A stretch of DNA of 64,000 bases from Aquibaculum sediminis (GCF_040712085.1 NZ_JBFCVK010000007.1:164005-228004), one strand, 5' to 3'; positions 1 through 8,406 are shown, counted from the first letter of the stretch. Numbers and translations: made by a program. The notes: generated by a model not told the origin, from the letters alone.

Positions 1-265
1 GCCCCCACTCCCGGAAAAGCCCGACCAGCACCCGGTTCTGCACGCCGAGCGACACGTCCTGGCCCTCGCGCATCTCGGACTGCCCATAGCCGACTAGGTC
101 GAAGTAGTAGATGCTGCGGCGCCCCGCGGGCTGCGGAACGATCCGCCGCCAGACCTGGGAGGAGAAGGGCGTGCCGTGGATGGCGACCAGCGGCGGCCCC
201 TCGCCCAGCTTCCCCCAGCGCACAGCGTTGCCCTCGACGGTCATGACGTTCGGTAGATCCAGCAT
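1..265 (-). CDS. alpha/beta hydrolase, N-terminal part (runs off the window)
   Basis: Reading leftwards from an ATG at 263-265 gives 88 codons without a stop up to the window edge. The start resembles an alpha/beta-hydrolase: a beta strand ending in the oxyanion-hole motif HGTPFSS at about residue 34, then FDLVGYGQS at about 64-72, the D-x-x-G-x-G-x-S turn before the first helix of the family. The nucleophile elbow and catalytic His lie outside the window, so substrate cannot be inferred. The gene is divergent from an ArsR-type regulator with only 36 bp between start codons, which suggests that the regulator controls it. Confidence 0.75.
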   Translation of the reverse strand, partial: MLDLPNVMTVEGNAVRWGKLGEGPPLVAIHGTPFSSQVWRRIVPQPAGRRSIYYFDLVGYGQSEMREGQDVSLGVQNRVLVGLFREWG

Positions 266-273
266 GGCGCATC

Positions 274-305
274 TCATATTGTTATTTCGCTAAGTGACTA
301 TATGA
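274..305. promoter_or_regulatory. imperfect palindrome, candidate ArsR-type operator
   Basis: The arms TCATAT and ATATGA are exact, and 12 of 16 positions match across the 32-bp dyad. It fills the gap between the divergent hydrolase and ArsR-like genes and overlaps the regulator's proposed start codon. The base composition is AT-rich compared with its surroundings, as expected for overlapping promoters. Role as an autoregulatory operator is inferred from position and symmetry. Confidence 0.45.
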
Positions 306-628
306 TTGTCGGCATGGACAGGGCAATACAGATGAAGGCCATGGCCAGCGAAGTGCGGATGGCAATCCTGCGCCTGCTGGCGGAGCCGGAACGGCACTTC
401 GGGCAGCAGTGGTCGGCGGACGCAGTGGCGTTCGGCGTCTGCATGAGCCTGATCGCCGAGGCCCTGGGCATCGCCCAGCCCACGGCCAGCCGGCACCTGG
501 ACATCCTGAAGCAGGCCGGTTTCATCACCGTGCGCCGGCAGGGCAAGTGGTCCTACTGCCAACGCGACGAGGCGGCGATCCGCGACTATCTGGCCTGGCT
601 GGAAAGGGAACTTACCGCCGCAAGCTAG
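302..628 (+). CDS. ArsR-family winged-helix transcriptional regulator
   Basis: A 108-residue protein of usual ArsR size. Residues about 12-30 (MKAMASEVRMAILRLLAEP) form the first helices. The recognition helix-turn-helix is IAEALGIAQPTASRHLDIL, followed by the wing ITVRRQGKWSYCQ. No CxC metal site is evident in the recognition helix, so a metal sensor is not supported. Start is uncertain: ATG at 302 lies inside the operator-like palindrome, and a second in-frame ATG at 314 is equally plausible; neither has a good Shine-Dalgarno. It probably regulates itself and the divergent alpha/beta hydrolase. Its stop codon overlaps that of the convergent SDR gene by 4 bases. Confidence 0.85.
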   Translation: MIVGMDRAIQMKAMASEVRMAILRLLAEPERHFGQQWSADAVAFGVCMSLIAEALGIAQPTASRHLDILKQAGFITVRRQGKWSYCQRDEAAIRDYLAWLERELTAAS

Positions 629-1506
629 AGCGCGCGCAGCAGCGCCTGCAGCCCTTCGCGGTAGGTGGGATAGGCCAGCGTCACCCCCAGCACGTCCTTA
701 ATGCGGCGGTTGGAGACGCGGCGGCACTCGGCGTAGAAGCTGCGGGCCATGGGGCTGAGTTCGGCGCTCTCGAAGGCTTCGACCGGCGGAGGCGGCCGTT
801 GTAGCAGTTCCGCTGCGTATGCCACCACCTCGGCGGTGCTGGCAGGGAGGTCGTCGGCCAGGTTGAAGATCCCGCCCTTCTCCGGCTGCGCCATCGCAGC
901 GGCCAGGACAGTCACCAGGTCGTCGACATGGATGCGGCTGAAGACCTGGCCCGGTTTGACAATGCGCCGCGCCGTTCCGGCCTGCAGCGCCTCCAGGGCG
1001 TTACGTCCAGGGCCGTAGATGCCGGCGATGCGAAAGACAGCGCAGGTGGCACCCAATTCCTGTGCCAGAGCCTCCCACCCCGCTTCCGCCCCGATGCGGT
1101 GACTCGCACGGGCGCTGCCCGGCGCCGGCGGCGCGGTCTCATCGACCCAGGAACCCTGGCGATCGCCATAGACCCCGGTGGTGGAGAGATAACCCAACCA
1201 GCGCGTGCCGCCGTCTCGGTCCAACGTCCGGTGCAGCAGCGGCAGGACCATGTCGCTGCCCTCCTGCGGCGGGATGGAGGAAAGGATGCAGGCGGCCCCC
1301 GTGAGCTCCGGCAGCGCCGCCTCGGCGAGTGTGCCGTCCGCGAAGCGATGGGCCTGGATGCCGCGCGCGCGCAGCCGGCGCACGCCCTCCTCACTGCTCA
1401 CGGTCCCGGCCACCCGCCAGCCCTGCCCCTGCAGGCGCTCCGCGAGGCGGCTCCCCGTATAGCCGAGGCCGAAGATGAAGGCCGAATGCACCCTGCTGTC
1501 ACTCAT
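625..1506 (-). CDS. NAD(P)-binding epimerase/SDR-family protein (YeeZ-like)
   Basis: A 293-residue protein with an N-terminal Rossmann nucleotide-binding loop GLGYTG (residues 13-18). It then carries features of atypical/extended SDR proteins: STTGVYGD in mid-protein where the extended SDR active site lies, RIAGIYGPGRN, and RIHVDDLV. It resembles the YeeZ-like subgroup, often annotated NAD-dependent epimerase/dehydratase, whose substrates are mostly unknown. A full YxxxK catalytic pair is not obvious, so catalysis is uncertain. It is the last gene of the pdh-lipA-ratA strand, 28 bp after ratA, and probably cotranscribed with it. It converges on the ArsR gene with overlapping stop codons. Confidence 0.8.
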   Translation of the reverse strand: MSDSRVHSAFIFGLGYTGSRLAERLQGQGWRVAGTVSSEEGVRRLRARGIQAHRFADGTLAEAALPELTGAACILSSIPPQEGSDMVLPLLHRTLDRDGGTRWLGYLSTTGVYGDRQGSWVDETAPPAPGSARASHRIGAEAGWEALAQELGATCAVFRIAGIYGPGRNALEALQAGTARRIVKPGQVFSRIHVDDLVTVLAAAMAQPEKGGIFNLADDLPASTAEVVAYAAELLQRPPPPVEAFESAELSPMARSFYAECRRVSNRRIKDVLGVTLAYPTYREGLQALLRAL

Positions 1507-1534
1507 GGCCGGTCCGAGATGAAAAAAGTAGCGT

Positions 1535-1981
1535 CTAGCCCTTGCCGTAAAGTTCCTTCGCCCGCCCCTCGAAGGCGCCCACCATGCGGCGGACGGCCTC
1601 GTTGAAGAGCGGCTGCATCACCTTCTGCAGCAGGCGGGAGCGGAACTCGAAATCGACGTAGAAATCCAGCAGGCAGCCCTTTTCGTCGGGCAGGAAGAGC
1701 CAGTGGTTGTTCAGGTACTTGAAGGGGCCGTCGATGTAGCTGACGTCGATGCGCAGATGCTCTTCGGCCTCGTCGTGCAGCACCACGCGGCTGGTGAAAC
1801 GCTCGCGCACCATCTTGAAGCCGACCGCCAGATCGGCGGTGACCGTATTGCCTTCGCGCCGGCGGATGCGCGACGCCAGGCACCAGGGCAGGAACTCGGG
1901 ATAACGCTCAATGTCGGCCACGAGATCGAAGAGTTCGCGCGGCTGGTACGGCATGCGCCGCTTTTCGGCATGGGTTGGCAT
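1535..1981 (-). CDS. ratA: RatA/COQ10-type START-domain protein (ubiquinone-binding)
   Basis: A 148-residue single-domain protein of the SRPBCC/START superfamily. PYQPRELFDLVADIERYPEFLPW is the diagnostic N-terminal segment of the COQ10/RatA group, and FEFRSRLLQKVMQPLF forms part of the C-terminal helix. In eukaryotes COQ10 binds ubiquinone and supports respiration; E. coli RatA was described as a ribosome-association toxin. In alphaproteobacteria the gene commonly follows lipA, as it does here 12 bp downstream. That context favours a housekeeping respiratory role over a toxin role (inference). No antitoxin-like partner such as RnfH is adjacent. Confidence 0.88.
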   Translation of the reverse strand: MPTHAEKRRMPYQPRELFDLVADIERYPEFLPWCLASRIRRREGNTVTADLAVGFKMVRERFTSRVVLHDEAEEHLRIDVSYIDGPFKYLNNHWLFLPDEKGCLLDFYVDFEFRSRLLQKVMQPLFNEAVRRMVGAFEGRAKELYGKG

Positions 1982-1993
1982 AGGGGTGTGACT

Positions 1994-2950
1994 TCAGCCT
2001 GCAGCGGCGAGCTTGGCCTCACGCGCGGCGCGCAGGCGCTCGAAATCCTCGCCGGCGTGATAGGAACTGCGCGTGAGCGGCGAGGCGGACACCATGAGGA
2101 AGCCCTTGCCATAGGCGCGGCGCTCATACTCCTTGAACTCATCCGGCGTGATGAAGCGGTCGATCGCGTGATGCTTGGCCGTGGGCTGCAGGTACTGGCC
2201 GATGGTCATGAAGTCCACATCGGCCGAGCGCAGATCGTCCATGAGCTGCAGCACTTCCTCGCGGCTTTCACCCAGCCCGACCATGATGCCCGACTTGGTG
2301 AAGATCGAGGGATCCATCTCCTTCACCCGGTCCAGCAGGCGCAACGAGGCAAAGTAGCGCGCCCCGGGCCGCACCGTGGGATAGAGCCGCGGCACGGTTT
2401 CCAGATTGTGGTTGAAGACGTCGGGCCGCGCCGCGACCACCACCTCAAGCGCGCCGTCCTTGCGCAGGAAGTCGGGGGTCAGGATCTCGATGGTCGTGGC
2501 CGGCGAGGCTTCGCGGATCGCCCGGATGGTCTGGGCGAAATGCTCGGCGCCGCCGTCTGCCAGGTCGTCGCGGTCCACCGAGGTGACCACCACGTGCTCC
2601 AGCGCCAGCTTGCGCACCGCCTGGCCGACGTTGGTCGGCTCGAAGGGGTCCAGCGCATTGGGCCGGCCGGTGGAGATGTTGCAGAAGCTGCAGGCCCGGG
2701 TGCAGATCTCGCCCATGATCATCATGGTGGCGTGCTTCTTGGCCCAGCACTCCCCGATATTCGGGCAGGCGGCCTCCTCGCAGACCGTGGCCAGCTTATG
2801 CTCGCGCACGATCTCCCGGGTCTCGTTGTAGGCGCGGGAAACCGGCGCCTTGACGCGCAGCCACTCGGGCTTGCGGCGCTGCACGGGATTGTCCGGCTTG
2901 TGCGCCTTTTCGGGATGACGCAGCCGGGGCTTTGCTTCGATATCTGCCAT
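1994..2950 (-). CDS. lipA: lipoyl synthase
   Basis: Radical-SAM enzyme that inserts two sulfurs into octanoyl groups on lipoyl domains, making the cofactor needed by the pyruvate dehydrogenase encoded just upstream. From the ATG at 2950 the protein has 318 residues, the normal length. Both [4Fe-4S] sites are visible: the auxiliary cluster cysteines C57, C62 and C68 (CEEAACPNIGEC) and the radical-SAM CxxxCxxC at C83, C87 and C90 (CTRACSFC). Start 2950 was chosen over an upstream in-frame codon at 2998 because the latter lies inside lpd; the chosen ATG is 4 bases after the lpd stop. The last residues are rich in Ala and charged amino acids. Confidence 0.97.
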   Translation of the reverse strand: MADIEAKPRLRHPEKAHKPDNPVQRRKPEWLRVKAPVSRAYNETREIVREHKLATVCEEAACPNIGECWAKKHATMMIMGEICTRACSFCNISTGRPNALDPFEPTNVGQAVRKLALEHVVVTSVDRDDLADGGAEHFAQTIRAIREASPATTIEILTPDFLRKDGALEVVVAARPDVFNHNLETVPRLYPTVRPGARYFASLRLLDRVKEMDPSIFTKSGIMVGLGESREEVLQLMDDLRSADVDFMTIGQYLQPTAKHHAIDRFITPDEFKEYERRAYGKGFLMVSASPLTRSSYHAGEDFERLRAAREAKLAAAG

Positions 2951-2954
2951 GGCT

Positions 2955-4355
2955 CTAGAAGTGGATGGCCCGCCCGTAGGCGTCAAGCACGCTCTCATGC
3001 ATCATTTCCGAGAGCGTGGGGTGCGGGAAGACGCTGTGCATCAATTCAGCCTCGGTCGTCTCCAGGTTCATGGCAACCACATAGCCCTGGATCAGCTCCG
3101 TCACCTCGGCGCCCACCATGTGCGCGCCCAGGAGCTGGCCGGTCTTGGCATCGAAGATGGTCTTGACCAGCCCGTCCGCATCGCCAAGCGCAATGGCCTT
3201 GCCGTTGCCGATGAAGGGGAAGCGTCCGACCTTGACCTCGCGGCCGGCCTCCTTGGCCTGCTTCTCGGTCATGCCCACCGAGGCGACCTGCGGATGGCAG
3301 TAGGTGCAGCCGGGGATCAGGTTCTTGTCGAGCGGATGCACTTCCTTGCCGGCGATGGCTTCGACGCAGACCACGCCCTCGTGGCTCGCCTTGTGCGCCA
3401 GCATCGGCGCGCCGGCCACGTCACCGATGGCATAGACGCCCGGCTCGGCGGTGCGTCCCAGGCCGTCGGCCACGATGATGCCGCGCTCCACCTTCACCTT
3501 GGTGCTTTCCAGGTTCAGGCCTTCCACATTGCCGACCACGCCGACGGCGGAGATCACCTTCTCCACCTCGATGGTCTGGCTCTTGCCCTTCTCGGCCTCC
3601 ACCGTGCAAGTGACCTTGTTCTTGCCCTTGTCGAGCTTGGTCACCTTGGCGGAGGTCAGGATCTTGATGCCCTGCTTTTCCAGGCGCTTGCGGGCGTGGG
3701 CCGCGATCTCCTCGTCCTCCACCGGCAGGATCTGCGGCAGCACCTCGACCACCGTCACCTCGGCGCCCAGGCTGCGGTAGAAGCTGGCGAACTCTATGCC
3801 GATGGCCCCGGACCCCACCACCAGCAGGGATTTGGGCATGCTTTCGGGCACCATGGCCTCGAAGTATGTCCAGACCTGCTTCTTGTCCGGCTCCAGGCCG
3901 GGCAACTCGCGAGGGCGTGCGCCGGTGGCCAGCACGATGTGCTTGGCCTGATAGCCGGCCTCCTTGCCGTCCTTGCCCTTCACCTTGATCTTGCCCGCCC
4001 CGTCGAGACGGCCCTCGCCTTCGATCACTGCGACCTTGTTCTTCTTGAGCAGGTGGCCGACGCCCGCGTTGAGCTGCTTGGAGACGTTACGCGAGCGCTT
4101 CACCACCTTGGCGATGTCGAAGCCAACCTTCTCGGCCGAGAGGCCGAAATCGCCTGCGTGCTGCATGTGGGTGTAGACTTCGGCACTGCGCAGCAATGCC
4201 TTGGTCGGGATGCAGCCCCAGTTGAGGCAGATGCCCCCCAGGTGCTCGCGCTCCACCACCGCGGCCTTCATGCCGAGTTGTGCGGCACGGATCGCGGCCA
4301 CGTAGCCGCCGGGGCCGCTGCCGATCACCACCAGGTCGAAACTTGTGTCTGCCAT
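2955..4355 (-). CDS. lpdA: dihydrolipoyl dehydrogenase (E3)
   Basis: FAD-dependent disulfide oxidoreductase that reoxidises dihydrolipoamide in 2-oxoacid dehydrogenase complexes, passing electrons to NAD. At 466 residues it has standard length. Visible motifs are the FAD-binding GSGPGG at 12-17, the redox-active disulfide C43-C48 in CLNWGCIP, a second Rossmann motif GSGAIG for NAD, the FAD motif YAIGD, and the C-terminal catalytic pair H445 and E450 in HPTLSE. It lies between pdhC (18 bp upstream) and lipA (4 bp downstream), so it is most likely the E3 dedicated to pyruvate dehydrogenase. Confidence 0.97.
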   Translation of the reverse strand: MADTSFDLVVIGSGPGGYVAAIRAAQLGMKAAVVEREHLGGICLNWGCIPTKALLRSAEVYTHMQHAGDFGLSAEKVGFDIAKVVKRSRNVSKQLNAGVGHLLKKNKVAVIEGEGRLDGAGKIKVKGKDGKEAGYQAKHIVLATGARPRELPGLEPDKKQVWTYFEAMVPESMPKSLLVVGSGAIGIEFASFYRSLGAEVTVVEVLPQILPVEDEEIAAHARKRLEKQGIKILTSAKVTKLDKGKNKVTCTVEAEKGKSQTIEVEKVISAVGVVGNVEGLNLESTKVKVERGIIVADGLGRTAEPGVYAIGDVAGAPMLAHKASHEGVVCVEAIAGKEVHPLDKNLIPGCTYCHPQVASVGMTEKQAKEAGREVKVGRFPFIGNGKAIALGDADGLVKTIFDAKTGQLLGAHMVGAEVTELIQGYVVAMNLETTEAELMHSVFPHPTLSEMMHESVLDAYGRAIHF

Positions 4356-4373
4356 CGTCGACTCCCCTCGCGC

Positions 4374-5756
4374 TCAGAGCAGCATGCTGAGCGGATCTTC
4401 GATCAGCTTCTTGAAGGCGGCGAGGAACTCCGCGCCCACCGCACCGTCGACCACGCGATGGTCGACCGAGAGCGTGCAGCTCATCACCGTGGCGATGGCC
4501 AGCGCGCCCTCCTTGACCACGGCGCGCTGCTCGCCGGCGCCGATGGCCAGGATGCAGCCCTGCGGCGGATTGATGATGGCGTCGAACTGCTTAACCCCGA
4601 ACATGCCCAGGTTCGACACCGAGAAGGTGCCGCCCTGATACTCTTCGGGCTTCAGCTTGTTCTCGCGCGCCCGGCCGGCCAGGTCCTTCATCTCACGGGC
4701 GATGGTGGCCAGCCCTTTGCCCTCCGCCTGCTTGACGATGGGGGTGATCAAGCCGTTCGGCGTCGCCACGGCCACCGAGATGTCCGCATGCTCGTAGAAC
4801 AGCATGCCGCCTTCGTCATAGGAGGCATTGGCCGCCGGCACCTGCTTCAGGGCCAGCGCCGCCGCGCGGATGACGAAATCGTTGACCGAGATCTTGGTCT
4901 CGCCATCGGTGCGCTCATTGAGCTGCTTGCGCGTGGCCAGCAGCGTGTCGAGCTCGCAGTCGACCGTCAGGTAGAAGTGCGGCACCTGCTGCTTGGACTC
5001 GCTGAGCCGCTTGGCGATGGTGCGGCGCATGCCGCTGAGCGGCTCCTGGGTGTGAGCCATGCCCAGCATGTCGGCCAGCTGCTTGGCACCGGGGCCGGCA
5101 GGAGTTGGCGCGGCCGGGGCAGCCGCTGCCTGCGGTGCGCTGGGTGCAGCGGCGGCTTCCGGCTGCTTCTCGCCCCCGGAAAGCGCTGCATCGATGTCGG
5201 CCTTGACGATCCGCCCCTTGGGGCCGCTGCCTTTCAGGCTCGCCAGGTCGAGACCGGCCTGTTCGGCCATGCGCCGTGCCAGCGGGCTGGCGAAGATGCG
5301 CTCGCCGTCCGCGCCCTTGGGCGCCGGCGGGGCCGCGGGCTGGGAGGCCGGCTGGGCCGCGCCACTCTTCTCGGCCGCGGCCGCCTTCTCGTCGGAAGAA
5401 GCGCTCTCCTGCGCCTCTCCAGAGTCCTTCGGTGCGGGCTTCTCGTTCGATGCGTCGGACTTGGCCTCTGGCTGCTTCTTACCGCCCGCCGACTTGAGGG
5501 CGCTCTCGTCCTCGCCTTCCTCCAGCAGGACGGCGATGGCCTGGTTCACAGGCACGCCCTCCGTGCCTTCCTCCACCAGGATCTTGCCCAGGCGGCCCTC
5601 GTCGACCGCCTCGACCTCCATGGTCGCCTTGTCGGTCTCGATCTCGGCGATGATGTCACCGGCCGCGACCTCGTCACCTTCCTGCTTGTGCCACTTCGCC
5701 AACTTGCCCTCCGTCATTGTGGGCGAAAGCGCGGGCATCAGCACCTCAATCGTCAT
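4374..5756 (-). CDS. pdhC: pyruvate dehydrogenase complex E2, dihydrolipoyl acetyltransferase
   Basis: Core of the pyruvate dehydrogenase complex, moving acetyl groups from lipoamide to CoA. The 460 residues comprise one N-terminal lipoyl domain (1-80, lipoyl-lysine K43 in ETDKATME), a long Ala/Pro/Glu-rich flexible linker, a peripheral-subunit-binding domain near 155-195 (FASPLARRMAEQAGLDL), a second Ala/Pro linker, and the catalytic domain ending in the acyltransferase motif DHRVVDG. The single lipoyl domain fits the alphaproteobacterial arrangement in which E1 beta carries another. The coding region contains a 50-bp stretch identical to pdhB. It lies 18 bp after pdhB. Confidence 0.96.
   Translation of the reverse strand: MTIEVLMPALSPTMTEGKLAKWHKQEGDEVAAGDIIAEIETDKATMEVEAVDEGRLGKILVEEGTEGVPVNQAIAVLLEEGEDESALKSAGGKKQPEAKSDASNEKPAPKDSGEAQESASSDEKAAAAEKSGAAQPASQPAAPPAPKGADGERIFASPLARRMAEQAGLDLASLKGSGPKGRIVKADIDAALSGGEKQPEAAAAPSAPQAAAAPAAPTPAGPGAKQLADMLGMAHTQEPLSGMRRTIAKRLSESKQQVPHFYLTVDCELDTLLATRKQLNERTDGETKISVNDFVIRAAALALKQVPAANASYDEGGMLFYEHADISVAVATPNGLITPIVKQAEGKGLATIAREMKDLAGRARENKLKPEEYQGGTFSVSNLGMFGVKQFDAIINPPQGCILAIGAGEQRAVVKEGALAIATVMSCTLSVDHRVVDGAVGAEFLAAFKKLIEDPLSMLL
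5602..5651. repeat. 50-bp exact repeat, copy in pdhC lipoyl domain
   Basis: This segment, encoding the region around the lipoylated lysine (EIETDKATMEVEAV), is identical base for base to 7006-7055 in pdhB. It records the shared origin of the two lipoyl domains. Complete nucleotide identity over 50 bases, including third positions, suggests recent gene conversion or strong codon constraint. Confidence 0.9.
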
Positions 5757-5774
5757 GGTCTTGGTTCCCCGAAT

Positions 5775-7160
5775 TCAGCGGTAGCAGACCGCGCGCGCGG
5801 CCTCGACAACGGCGTCGGACTGCGGCAAGGCGAGTTTCTCGAGATTGGCGGCATAGGGCAGCGGCACGTCGACACCTGTGACCCGGCGCAGTGGCGCATC
5901 CAGCCAGTCGAACGCAGCTTCCATCATCACCGCTGCGATTTCAGAACCGATGCCGGCCACGGGCCAGCCCTCTTCCACGGACACGATGCGGTTGGTCTTC
6001 TTGACCGATTCCACGACAGTGGCCGTATCCAGGGGCCGCAGGCTGCGCAGGTCGATCACCTCGGCCTCGATGCCCTCCTCGGCCAGCGCCTCGGCGGCCT
6101 CCAGGGCCTTCCCGACCATGATGGAGAAGGCGACGATGGTCACGTCGCTGCCCGAACGCACGACCTTGGCCTTGCCAATCGGCACCAGCCAGTCCTCGCT
6201 CTCCGGCACCTCAAAGGATTGGCCGTAGAGCATCTCGTTCTCGAGGAAGACCACGGGATTGGGGTCGCGGATGGCGGACTTCAGCAAGCCCTTCGCATCG
6301 GCCGCCGACCAGGGCGACACCACCTTCAATCCCGGTACATGGGCATACCAACTGGCATAGCACTGCGAATGCTGGGCCGCGACACGCGAGGCGGCGCCGT
6401 TGGGGCCGCGGAAGACGATGGGGTTCTCGATCTGCCCACCGGACATATACAGCGTCTTGCCGGAAGAGTTGATGATCTGGTCCATGGCCTGCATGGCGAA
6501 GTTGAAGGTCATGAACTCGACCACGGGGCGCAGGCCGTACATGGCGGCGCCGGCCGCCAGGCCCGTGAAGCCATGCTCGGTGATCGGTGTGTCGATGATC
6601 CGCTTCGCCCCGAACTCCTTGAGCAGGCCCTGGGTGACCTTGTAGGCGCCCTCGTATTCGGCGACCTCCTCGCCCATGACGAAGACCCGCTCGTCACGGC
6701 GCAGCTCCTCGGCCATGGCATCGCGCAGGGCCTCGCGCACCGTCTGCTTCTTGGTGGGGCCGTCCCACTCGGGCTCCGGTTCCGGTGCGGCGGCAGCCGG
6801 CTCGGGCTTTTCGGCCGGTGCCTCGGACTTGGCCTCCGCGGGTGGCGCTTCGCTTTCCTGGGGCGCCGCCTTGGCACCCTCGCCCTTACCTGCGCCTTCC
6901 AGGGCTGAGCTGTCCTCGCCCTCTTCGAGCAGGAGCGCGATCACGCTGTTCACCGCGACAGCGTCCGTGCCTTCCGGAACCACGATCTTGCCCAGCGTGC
7001 CCTCCTCGACCGCCTCGACCTCCATGGTCGCCTTGTCGGTCTCGATCTCGGCGATCACGTCGCCGGCACTGATTTCATCACCTTCCTGTTTCATCCACTT
7101 GGCCAGCTTTCCCTCGGTCATGGTGGGGGAAAGCGCCGGCATCAGGACTTCGATCGGCAT
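5775..7160 (-). CDS. pdhB: pyruvate dehydrogenase E1 component beta subunit with N-terminal lipoyl domain
   Basis: Beta subunit of the thiamine-diphosphate-dependent E1 heterotetramer. It has 461 residues, about 130 more than a plain E1 beta. The extra N-terminus is a lipoyl domain (residues 1-80, K43 in ETDKATME) followed by an Ala/Pro/Glu linker to about residue 132. The transketolase-like core follows from TVREALRDAMAEEL, including EEVAEYEGAYKVTQGL and the C-terminal EEGWPVAGIG. Lipoylated E1 beta is a known feature of many alphaproteobacteria. It lies 70 bp after pdhA and 18 bp before pdhC, in one operon. Confidence 0.96.
   Translation of the reverse strand: MPIEVLMPALSPTMTEGKLAKWMKQEGDEISAGDVIAEIETDKATMEVEAVEEGTLGKIVVPEGTDAVAVNSVIALLLEEGEDSSALEGAGKGEGAKAAPQESEAPPAEAKSEAPAEKPEPAAAAPEPEPEWDGPTKKQTVREALRDAMAEELRRDERVFVMGEEVAEYEGAYKVTQGLLKEFGAKRIIDTPITEHGFTGLAAGAAMYGLRPVVEFMTFNFAMQAMDQIINSSGKTLYMSGGQIENPIVFRGPNGAASRVAAQHSQCYASWYAHVPGLKVVSPWSAADAKGLLKSAIRDPNPVVFLENEMLYGQSFEVPESEDWLVPIGKAKVVRSGSDVTIVAFSIMVGKALEAAEALAEEGIEAEVIDLRSLRPLDTATVVESVKKTNRIVSVEEGWPVAGIGSEIAAVMMEAAFDWLDAPLRRVTGVDVPLPYAANLEKLALPQSDAVVEAARAVCYR
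7006..7055. repeat. 50-bp exact repeat, copy in pdhB lipoyl domain
   Basis: Identical to 5602-5651 in pdhC. It covers the codons flanking the lipoyl-lysine of the E1 beta lipoyl domain. Confidence 0.9.
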
Positions 7161-7230
7161 TCCATCGCTCCGCGAATGGCGAGCGCGCTGAAGATCGCGC
7201 TCCGGTCAAGGGCGTGCAGCAGGCCGGCGG

Positions 7231-8406
7231 TCATTCCGCTGCCTGGGTCTCGATATAGACGTCGGTGTAGAGTTCGGAGGGATCCGGCTCCGGGCTGTTC
7301 TGAGCGAACTCGGCTGCTTCGCCCACGATCTCCTTCACCCGCTTGTCGATCTGCTTCAGCTCGTCCTCATCGGCTTTCTTGTGCTTCAGCAGCGTCTCGC
7401 GCAGGCGGTCGATGGGGTCGTGCTCGCTGCGCATCTTCTGCACTTCCTCGCGCGAGCGGTACTTGGCCGGATCGGACATGGAGTGACCGCGATAGCGGTA
7501 GGTCAGCATCTCCATCACGTAGGGACCCTTGCCGGCCTTGACGTGCTCGATCACCTCGCGGCCGGCCTCGCGCACGGCCAGCACATCCATACCATCGACC
7601 TGGACACCGGGGATGCCGTAAGCCTGACCGCGATTGTAGAGCTCTGTGGACTTCGCGGAGGAGCGCTCGATGGAGGTGCCCATGCCGTACTTGTTGTTCT
7701 CGATGACGTAGACCACCGGGAGCTTCCAGAGCGAGGCCATGTTGAAGGACTCATAGACCTGTCCCTGGTTCACGGCACCGTCGCCGAGATAGGTCAGGCA
7801 GAGGCCCGGCTCCTCGTTGTACTTCATGGCAAAGGCAATACCGCTACCGATCGGCACCTGTGCGCCCACGATGCCGTGCCCCCCAAAGAACTTGGTCGCG
7901 CGGCTGAACATGTGCATCGAGCCGCCCTTGCCCTTGGAGTAGCCGCCACGGCGCCCGGTGAGCTCGGTCATGACGCCCTTTGAATCCATGCCGGTCGCCA
8001 GCATGTGGCCATGGTCGCGGTAGCTGGTCACAACGGCGTCATTCTCATCGATGCAGGACTGCAGGCCGACCACGACGGCTTCCTGCCCGATGTAGAGGTG
8101 GCAGAAACCACCGATCAGGCCCATGCCGTACATCTGCCCCGCCTTCTCCTCGAAACGGCGGATCAGCAGCATATCCTCGTAAAGCTTGAGAAGGGTGTCC
8201 TGGTCCAGGCTCTTGGCCAGATCGGCCTGCCGGGCCGTGGCGCTCTTGCTCCCCTTGGCAGTCCCACTCTTGGCGGGCCCGCTTTTGCTCGCGGCCTTAG
8301 TCGCGGCGGCGCGGCTGGATTGGGACCGACTGCGCGCGTTTTGGCGGCTGGTTGAACTGCTGCTCTTGCGCGAGCTGCGGCTGCTCTGTCCGGTACCTGT
8401 CGCCAT
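7231..8406 (-). CDS. pdhA: pyruvate dehydrogenase E1 component alpha subunit
   Basis: Thiamine-diphosphate-dependent decarboxylase subunit of pyruvate dehydrogenase. From the ATG at 8406, preceded by GGGAGG at good spacing, the protein has 391 residues. Residues about 65-391 match the family: ML-RRFEEKAGQMYG, GFCHLYIGQEAV, YRDHGH, and the ThDP-binding GDGA..N motif (YLGDGAVNQGQ) with the conserved YRYRGHSMSDP phosphorylation-loop region. Odd feature: residues 1 to about 60 are a low-complexity Ser/Arg/Lys/Ala extension not needed for catalysis. An alternative start at 8454 would only lengthen this extension and lacks a good ribosome site. First gene of the pdh operon. Confidence 0.95.
   Translation of the reverse strand: MATGTGQSSRSSRKSSSSTSRQNARSRSQSSRAAATKAASKSGPAKSGTAKGSKSATARQADLAKSLDQDTLLKLYEDMLLIRRFEEKAGQMYGMGLIGGFCHLYIGQEAVVVGLQSCIDENDAVVTSYRDHGHMLATGMDSKGVMTELTGRRGGYSKGKGGSMHMFSRATKFFGGHGIVGAQVPIGSGIAFAMKYNEEPGLCLTYLGDGAVNQGQVYESFNMASLWKLPVVYVIENNKYGMGTSIERSSAKSTELYNRGQAYGIPGVQVDGMDVLAVREAGREVIEHVKAGKGPYVMEMLTYRYRGHSMSDPAKYRSREEVQKMRSEHDPIDRLRETLLKHKKADEDELKQIDKRVKEIVGEAAEFAQNSPEPDPSELYTDVYIETQAAE

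Noticed and set aside
2949..6908. A 1319-codon open frame on the plus strand opposite lpdA, pdhC and pdhB
   Set aside because: It is antisense to three intact genes with clear motifs. The His/Leu/Gly/Arg-rich translation is the shadow expected on the opposite strand of GC-rich coding DNA.
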